This document shows positions 57,305-64,000 of a stretch of DNA of 64,000 nucleotides, piece after piece; within the stretch, counting starts at the first letter, position 1; each line of letters starts with the position of its first letter. Origin of the DNA: Tribonema minus (Eukaryota > Sar > Xanthophyceae > Tribonematales > Tribonemataceae); contig JAFCMP010000001.1 of NCBI GenBank assembly GCA_017506865.1, positions 1,054,001 through 1,118,000 of the forward strand. Reading direction: 5' to 3'. Made by a program: the position numbers and the translations under genes. The notes beneath the pieces are model-generated. The model was not told the origin of the DNA. It did no database searches and worked only from the letters and a program-made list of their open reading frames with translations.

Positions 57305-60300
57305 ATGTCCTCGAAACGCAACAGCAGTAGTGCTGGCAAGAAGAATGGGGCGTCCTCCGCAGGCGCAGCAGCGTCTGCTGTGCCTGCTGTGCAGATCACA
57401 CCCGACCTGGTCAAACGCACCACTGGCGAGTACGATCTGGAGATGGTGCAGTGGCTTGACCTCAGCAACAGGGGCATTAGAAAGATAGAGTGCCTGAGCA
57501 ACTGCATCAGCATGATCGACCTATGCCTGTCCGGTAACAGAATACGGCACGTAGAGGGGCTGGAAGCGCTAATTTGCCTGCAGAGGCTGGACCTCTCCAG
57601 CAACAAGATCTCGCGCATAGGCAAGTGCAAGAAGTTTTGGATGCTGCGAATCGTATGCTGTGCCAACGGTGACATAAAAATCTAGAGCAATGAGTGTTTT
57701 GCCGTTAAAGACATAACCTTAGCAACAAGTACGTCTGCCATCATGAAAGCTGGCGGCATGTACAACAGACCAAAGGCGCTGCCTCCGTACAGATGGTGGC
57801 CCGAGTCATTCAAGCTGGAGTGTTGGAGTCACAACATGGGCAAACAAAGCTGGTGAGCCAGCAAAAGCCAGAGCATTAAACTTACAGCGTGGGTAGGCAA
57901 AAGCTGGCAGTTGTTGTGAGCAGCAGCACCGGTTGGAAACAGTAAGGCGCGCATGGATGGTGGTTGCCGTTGGCTGCTCAGCCACAGTCGATGGCTGTGT
58001 CGTCTGCTGATTGTGAGGATCAGACGCAGAACCGATGTCCGCATTACTCAGCACGTCGGCTTCGGGTCATGCAATACGTCCAGCATCATGAAGAGACGAT
58101 CTGCGACGAGGGATGCGTGCTGTACACGATGAGACGGTGAGCGTGGCGATGACGAGAGAGGAGTGCGGCGAAGACACTTGCTGCGTTGCCGCCGCGCGTC
58201 GTGTCAGCTGGGAGTCCGTCCAAAACCCCAAAGCTTTTGGGCGCAGCCACTTCAGCAACTGTCAAAAAATTGAGTCCGTGCTTTCAATGACACCAATGCT
58301 GCCCCATCTTCCCGTCTCTCGTGCCTCGCAGCGGGCCTGGAGACGCTGCAGGCGCTGCAGCACCTCGACCTCAGGGGGAACCAGATCACGAACGTCGACG
58401 ACGTGCGCAGCCTGTCACAGGTCAGATGCGGGTCCTCATCTCACATGTCTGCTGCATGCTGATAACCGCGCGCACGTGAGCACGGCAGAGGGAGGCGCAG
58501 CATCGTTGCCTACTTGTCAGGCAGTTAGTTGCATGGAATGATGCGTCGCGCAGGTGTCTGCGCTTGCACTCTGAAGCTGCCCAAAGCCAGTGAGATGGGT
58601 CATGCTTTTCCGAAACTGTGCATCGTCCGCAAGAGTCAGTACAATCGGGTGGCTAGCTAAGCCGTGCACGAATTGGAGGCCGCAGAGGCTGCAGTTGGTC
58701 TCGTTGCATTGTGACCAAAGGCATGTAAGGAATGCATCTCAGCGGCGACCCTGCCGTTGAATCTGCAACGGAGTTGTTGCTGTTGGCGCGGCGGTCTGCG
58801 GCCGCTGCGCAAGGGCTTGCTGAAGAGCCCAACTAGGGCTGGACAGCGGAGGCGGTGAAGCTGCATTTGCCGCGCAACGCAACCCGACAAGCTACACAAC
58901 TTCAAGACAACACCACTTGGGCCGGTGGAACTTGGTCGTGTACACAAGCAGGCTGCGCTGAAAGCGCCTGAACATCGCGCCCTTACGACCATGAGCGCAC
59001 GCGCATCTGCTACGCTTTGCCTCGTTCGCGCGCGCAGCTCAGCAACTTGAAGCATTTCTACCTCAAGGACTATTCGGGCGACAACGCCAACCCAGGTGAG
59101 CTGTCAGCACATGCAGCAGTGCTCAGCTCTCACACGCAGCAACGCTCAGCATGCGCATGCAGTAGTGCTCATCACGTGCACATGCAGCACTCTGCAGGCC
59201 TCGCATAACCTGTTGTGCAGCAGTGCTCAACATACCATGACATGCAGCAGTGCTCAGCGTCGGTAATGCTGCAGCGCGCACCTCAACGTGCACCTCAGAC
59301 GTGCAAGTGAAAGCGGTAAGCAGACACGTGCAAGCGGACGTGTGCTGTGGCTGCGCGTCACCATGCCATGCGCATCGTTGCACTTTACTTCCGACCCCAA
59401 GTGTGCACCGTTAGCCCTGACCCTAGTGCCATGCCCGCCCCCGCTGCCGATGCATCGCGTGCAGCTTGCAACCACCCTGCATATCACATTGTCGTGACGA
59501 AGTGCCTGAAGCACCTGGAGATCCTGGATGGCGAGAGCTTGAACTTGCGACAGGTGTGTGTGCGGCATAAACGGAATGTTTGCTGAACGGCTGCTCTGCC
59601 TTATGCTTGACTTCTGGAAAAGGGTACACCTGCGGAAAATAATCTTCCCCTGAGGAGTAGAGTGGCCAGCATGAAGTAGCTGAAAAGCAAAGCGCAATTG
59701 CCGAAATGACATCTGCAGGGGCAATTGCCGAAATGACAACTGCAGGGGCAGCTATGCAGTGAATTGACAGCACTCTAAAGCGTACCGAGGGGCGATGGAA
59801 CAAGGGCTACCTATCTCATGTCTGCCACGAGTTTTGCAGCTGGACTGCTGTGGGGCTGCATCCCCGTTAGGGCCTTTGCTGATATCCAGCTGGCATGCAT
59901 ATACACTTGCTCAAAAGGGCCATGCCTGCAAGCTCGCTACATGCATACATCGATAAACACAGCATTCAGGCTGAGGTAGAGCCATGAAAACATTGTGATA
60001 GCCAGTAGCTCCCGCGCTCAGGGCAGAGACCACACCTATTCGTCAGCCGCTGACTGCTCGCCGAAGCTGCTGAGCCTTTTTTCCCTCTTTGACTTTACGC
60101 CATCATGCATCATCGCTCAACCAACCCCCCACGTCCCCTCGCTACGCGCCGTGCCGCGCGACGTGCAGTGCATGGCGGACGTCATACTGGACCGCGTGCA
60201 GGCGGATCCCGAGGCGGCCAAGCCGCTGCCGCACCAGCGCTGGTGCGCCGCCGCCGACTGGGCGCTGCCGTCTGTCGAGGCAACCGTTGACGACGCCCTT

Positions 60301-61356
60301 CAAGATAGCATCGGTGGTTTGCAGGTACAACCGATCCTTCCTCTGCCACCGCCCACTTTGTTGTTGCACTGCCAGCAAAGCTGCCCTGTGCACGTAAGGC
60401 TAATAACCGTTGGAAATCTGGGCTATGCAGGCAGGCACAAAGCTACCAGTGCATAGCAGCAGAGGAAGCAGGGGACGCTGGCCGGTGCGGAAGTAGACAA
60501 GTGATCATTTATCAGACCAAACACAATCCCGTCGTGTGGGGACACAAACTTCCTCAGACAGAACCTGCCAGAACTTGCAAATAAGCTTCCAAGAGCAACT
60601 TGGTTTGAACCAGTGCTTCCAAGAGCAACCTGCAGAAGAATCCTGAGCTCTTCCTGCACTACCAGTAATACCCCATATTCCTATAAGTGTCAAAAGCAGT
60701 CTGGCACACGAAAATGACTTGAGAGAGCAACTCATAACTCAGCTGGAGCGCTGCTGCCGACTGGGCACTGCTGCCTGCAGAGGCCAGATTACGCTCTTCT
60801 CAGCGGCATCGGCAGCCTCCAGGCGCTCCAGTTGCTGCACCTGCCCACTACTTGCTGCGGCACGGGGGGTTGGTGCATGAGCTACGGATCTGCCTGTTTA
60901 AATCATTCTTGAAGTGCAAGACAACCACTGATACATTGTGACTCATTCGATGGCTCCTACTCTTAGGTGCGTTGCTTTTCCACAGAGCACTGCCTCTAGT
61001 TGTGGATGCTGACCAGGTGACTACACATACAACTTACCAAGCCGATGTGCGCAGTGCCCAGCACTATTGATAGCTCATGCTTGGCAACCTGCGACCCAGG
61101 CCAAGCAAACACAAGTAGCGAGGTGCAATTGGGGACAAGGACTTAAGAACCAATGCTAAGCGTGTCTGCCACCCTGTATCCTCCTGTCCTGTTGAACTCA
61201 GCCAGTCTCAATGGCACAGCGTGTTGAGCAGCAGCGATCACGTGTCTGTGCGCGCTGCAGGAGGCGCTCAAGTCCTGCGCAGAGGCAAGCCGAGAAGCGG
61301 ACCGCCTGCTGCGGCAGATGGGGGACCCCGCTGGCGAGGGCCCTATGAATGGATAG
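57305..61356 (+). CDS. LRRC61: LRRC61-like leucine-rich-repeat protein
   Basis: Exons 57305-57620, 58332-58420, 59038-59095, 59465-59553, 60169-60324 and 61261-61356 join in frame (267 aa, TAG), close to the ~259 aa of animal LRRC61. Order: Ser/Ala-rich start, ITPDLVKRTTGEYDLEMVQW, LRRs LDLSNRGIRKIECLSNC, IDLCLSGNRIRHVEGLEAL, LQRLDLSSNKISRI, LQHLDLRGNQITNV, the LRR cap LKHFYL..NP..NHPAY, CLKHLEILDGESL, and a helical C-terminus KSCAEASREADRLLRQM. The family is typical of ciliated cells; the LRR face binds a partner protein. Intron 1 needs a GC donor (ATAG|GCAAGT) to keep the LRR frame; reading through gives a stop soon after. Other junctions are GT-AG. Confidence 0.87.
59105..59262. repeat. 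Array of GCAGCAGTGCTCA words
   Basis: At least five spaced copies of a near-palindromic word (GCAGYARYGCTCA) separated by CACATGCA/ACGTGCA text in LRRC61 intron 3. Confidence 0.85.
60740..60820 (+). repeat. Donor-edge copy of LRRC61 exon 5
   Basis: GCTGCTGCCGACTGGGCACTGCTGCCTG...GGCATCGGCAGCCTCCAGG mirrors the last ~80 bases of exon 5 (GCCGCCGACTGGGCGCTGCCGTCTG...GCATCGGTGGTTTGCAGG) about 450 bases downstream, with indels. Confidence 0.8.
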
Positions 61357-61359
61357 CTG

Positions 61360-63055
61360 AGCATCTCCACCGCGGCGCATTTGTTGCACCATTTACATCG
61401 TAGACACTGTATGGCATACAGTGTTTACAGTGTATGCAGACCCACTCATGTGATGTAGCCTGCACGTGTAGACGAGACGCGCTGCATGCGCTCAAATCGT
61501 CTGGCTGCAGTCACGCCGTCTTCCTGCAATGCATTTGAGCTGTGGAGCTGAAGTATACATGTCCACAGCAGATGCTCAGATGCCTCAACTACGGGTCAAG
61601 ATAGGAATGCGCGATGACACTGCACCTCTCCTAAGCACATTTGATGGTGCGGTGACTGTTGCCTGTGCGCTCATGATTGCGGCAGTGGACAATCCCAGTA
61701 GACTCGGAGCTACGAATGATTATAATCAATTGATCAATTGACAAGATTACTGCAGTGATGCTATCCCCTTTTTGCATGCAATATTATAGCCCCTCCTATT
61801 GCACATCATCGGGTGCACTGCAAGGCCGTTGCATGGCAAGTGCGTATTTCAACAGCTCAGTGAAATGACATGCACTTCATGCAGGAGTGTCAATCGGCTG
61901 GCTGTACCATGCCTTGATTTGCCATTGTCACCTGCTGAGTTGCAATGACATGTTACAAATTCTCTAAGTTCTTTCATTGTGACAAATGCTTGTCTGATGC
62001 TGGGCGCCCTGGTGGGTGACCAGCGCTTTCACCCATCACCAGGATCCATCGACAATGTCGCCAGCTGCGCTTTGAGCAGAACTTTAAGACACAGTCTTGA
62101 TAATTTCTGCACACGACTCAGGCTGTCATGCCCTTTATCAAGCAGCTGAGTCGGCGCCTGGGCCAACATTTGCTTTGCTATTTGCCTCTGGTGTGACATG
62201 CAACAGTTCAGCAGGCGCCGGGCCTAACTTTTCAACGCCATATAGGGGTAGGTAGGCTACAGCAGTATGTAGTGAAAACCGAGATTTGTCGCTCAAGAAC
62301 ATGATGAAGGAGGGTGTTACACAGGTAGCATTGCAACCTGCTGCATCATGCCAGCCAATGGTCTGGCAGGAGCTGGCCATCTACATGATATGCATAAAGC
62401 ACCAGGATTCACTGCGAATACAGCAAGGCAGCTGGAGACGCGCTCTTGCCACATACTTCTAGATTATGTGTCAACGCAGGGCAGAAGGATGGCAGGTCAC
62501 ACAACATCGCATCAGAGAGTTTCAGCTACCACCTGGGGCTTCCTGTATGATACCGCCGGTGTTTGTCCTGAAGTAGCTCCATATTAGTGGTCGTAACCCT
62601 GCGCCCTAGCTAGCAGCGACTGAGAGTGATTGCCACTACTCTTCCTAGAAACCCGCTAGAGCAAGATTGAGAGAAGCCCCCCCCCCCATCTGAACGCTGG
62701 ACTGTGCAGCTAGCTGCGATGACACTTGCAAAGATACAGGTAAACTGTAACCTGTCTCAATTGCCTTCTCTGTTGTTCTCTGATTTCCCAGGCACCACAA
62801 CCAAGAGTCACCATCAACATGGCGTCTCAGTCATCCCGCACCACACATGACCACTCCGCACACCATGGTGCTCACTCGTATAAAAGGTCCACGCAGCTGA
62901 ATGCACAGAGTAACAACCAGAAGCAGCAAGTGTAGCAACAACAAAGCGCTTGCTCGCGCAGGGGCAGCAGAGCCTTGTGCTGCTTGTTGTCCTCTATAAT
63001 CCAGAATAAAATCTGCAAATCTGCATGCGCACACCAGCAACTACCTATGCAAGTT
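61360..63055. other. Intergenic stretch without a recognisable gene
   Basis: AT-richer than the rest of the window; only short unsupported frames. Confidence 0.6.
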
Positions 63056-63126
63056 GGAAAACTACACCAAAGTGTCTGATGACAGGACCTGACGCTCAGC
63101 GCCGCTAGCCCTGTGGCGCGTCCGCC

Positions 63127-64000
63127 CTAAGCGACGCCGCGTGAAACGAAGCTCTCCGCGGCGCGGCGCCAGTGCCGCCCCACCACCTGCGCCTGCACAT
63201 CCCCGAACCCCAGCTGCTGCAGCACGTCCGCCCCGCTGGTAGCGCCGCCTGCATCCAGGTCTAGGAGGCGGCCATCCGACTGCGGCGGCAGGCAGCAGTT
63301 GGCGACGCCGCCTGCGAAGCGCGCGCCGGCCGGCCCCCTCCTCGGCGACGGCACCCACCCCCCAGGAGTACTCGTAGTCGCGGGGTTTAAAGGCGTCGTC
63401 CGAGGCGCTCAGCCAGAGCGACAGCACGTGCGCCAGGGCCTCCGCGGCGGTCGCGCCCGGCGGCAGCACGAGCGGCCGCCAGTGGAACTGCCGCAGCAGG
63501 GCGGGGGTCAGGCGCGCCAGGCACTCCCCCGTCTGGCGCTGCTCCTCGCAGTCGTGCCGCAGGTGCGCGTGAATGATGCGCGCGGGGTCAGCGTCTGCCG
63601 CGACCTTCTCTCGCGCATCGACCAGCATACCGCCTTCGGCCCAGCCCTGGGGGCCGGTGGAGTCCTGCTGGTACGTAATAGCGTATGAGAACTGCCCCGC
63701 GCGAGCGGAGGGGACCACCGCCACGCCGGCCTTGAGCAGCAAGTGGAGCGCGTACATTGACTTGTTCAGCAACGGCGCCTTGGTGTATGTAGAGAGCCCT
63801 TGCGCAGAGGAGCAGAGGCTGGCCCGCCTGCAGCAGCGGCGCAGCAGGCGAGCGAGCCTCCTTGATCGCATCCAGCAGCCCTGCGACACAGTAAAACTCT
63901 TCCTCCAGCTGCAGGGTGTCCCACTGGTAATCGCTGAAGTTTGAGGGCACCACCAGCCTGCGGTTCCTCAAGAAACCCAGCACGTACTCGAAGGAGGGCC
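63127..64000 (-). CDS. KCTD/BTB (T1) domain protein, 5' end off the right edge, frame breaks
   Basis: Starts beyond base 64000. 64000-~63840 encodes the second half of a KCTD-type BTB fold: FEYVLGFLRNRRLVVPSNFS, DYQWDTLQLEEEFYCVAG, LLDAIKEAR. KCTD proteins oligomerise and often serve as cullin-3 adaptors. The coding signal then changes frame near 63840-63800 into a clearly protein-like segment (LNKSMYALHLLLKAG, FSYAITYQQD, LVDAREKVAADADPARII, LLRQFHWRPLVLPP), and again near 63355-63311 into LPPQSDGRLLDLDAGG...VSRGVA with a stop at 63127. The second change can be a 43-base GT-AG intron (63354-63312). The first has no good intron, so it may be a sequence error, an atypical intron or a decaying gene. 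Upstream residues are missing. Confidence 0.7.

Noticed and set aside
1..64000. rRNA or tRNA genes
   Set aside because: Looked for rRNA core motifs and tRNA T-arm GTTCRA with cloverleaf context by eye; none was convincing. A covariance search would be needed to exclude a tRNA.

Overview
This is nuclear DNA of a eukaryotic microalga. Genes are broken into short exons by GT-AG introns (two look like GC-AG), intergenic and intronic DNA is full of simple repeats and C/G homopolymers, and many products are typical of flagellated cells. One protein has a signal peptide followed by a twin-arginine thylakoid signal, and a neighbouring one has a signal peptide followed by a Phe-initiated segment. Both suggest a complex (secondary) plastid. 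Together with TTAGGG-type telomere-like tracts and ordinary splice sites I favour a haptophyte-like alga. Other complex-plastid algae (ochrophyte, dinoflagellate) are not excluded.

Layout. 143-7982 (-): long-chain acyl-CoA synthetase, seven exons joined in frame, 3' end off the left edge. 10261-10506 (-): small W/G-rich protein. 10748-14277 (+): FAM92/CIBAR-type BAR protein. 15092-15685 (-) and 15826-17728 (+): a head-to-head pair encoding a probable thylakoid-lumen protein and a presequence-bearing tRNA-binding OB-fold protein. 19670-21887 (-): heat shock transcription factor. 23796-27702 (+): unrecognised, probably membrane-associated protein. 29438-37265 (-): MAP65/PRC1/Ase1 microtubule bundler. 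38500-39230 (-): weak exon candidates. 40516-41095 (-): proline-rich terminal exon. 42073-42426 (-): single-span membrane protein. 43446-44850 (-): ankyrin protein. 45666-45887 (+): small helix-hairpin-helix-like protein with a TATA box. 46686-47153 (-): SEP/UBX-like protein. 48715-57186 (-): PHTF-family membrane protein. 57305-61356 (+): LRRC61-like LRR protein, head-to-head with PHTF. 63127-64000 (-): KCTD/BTB-T1 protein running off the right edge.

The most unusual property is genome-wide rather than one gene. At many coding/non-coding boundaries, the last 30-100 bases of the exon together with adjoining intron, UTR or downstream sequence are repeated in tandem into the non-coding side. This occurs at acceptors, donors, at least one start codon and one stop codon. 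Copies usually keep the splice-site or stop context but lose frame, and often look more degraded farther from the exon. The introns are thus largely decayed copies of their own exon edges. This explains most apparent ORFs in the introns and is the best candidate here for an undescribed process.

Exon joins were worked out by reading frames and splice sites by eye. Family names rest on recognised motifs, not on searches.
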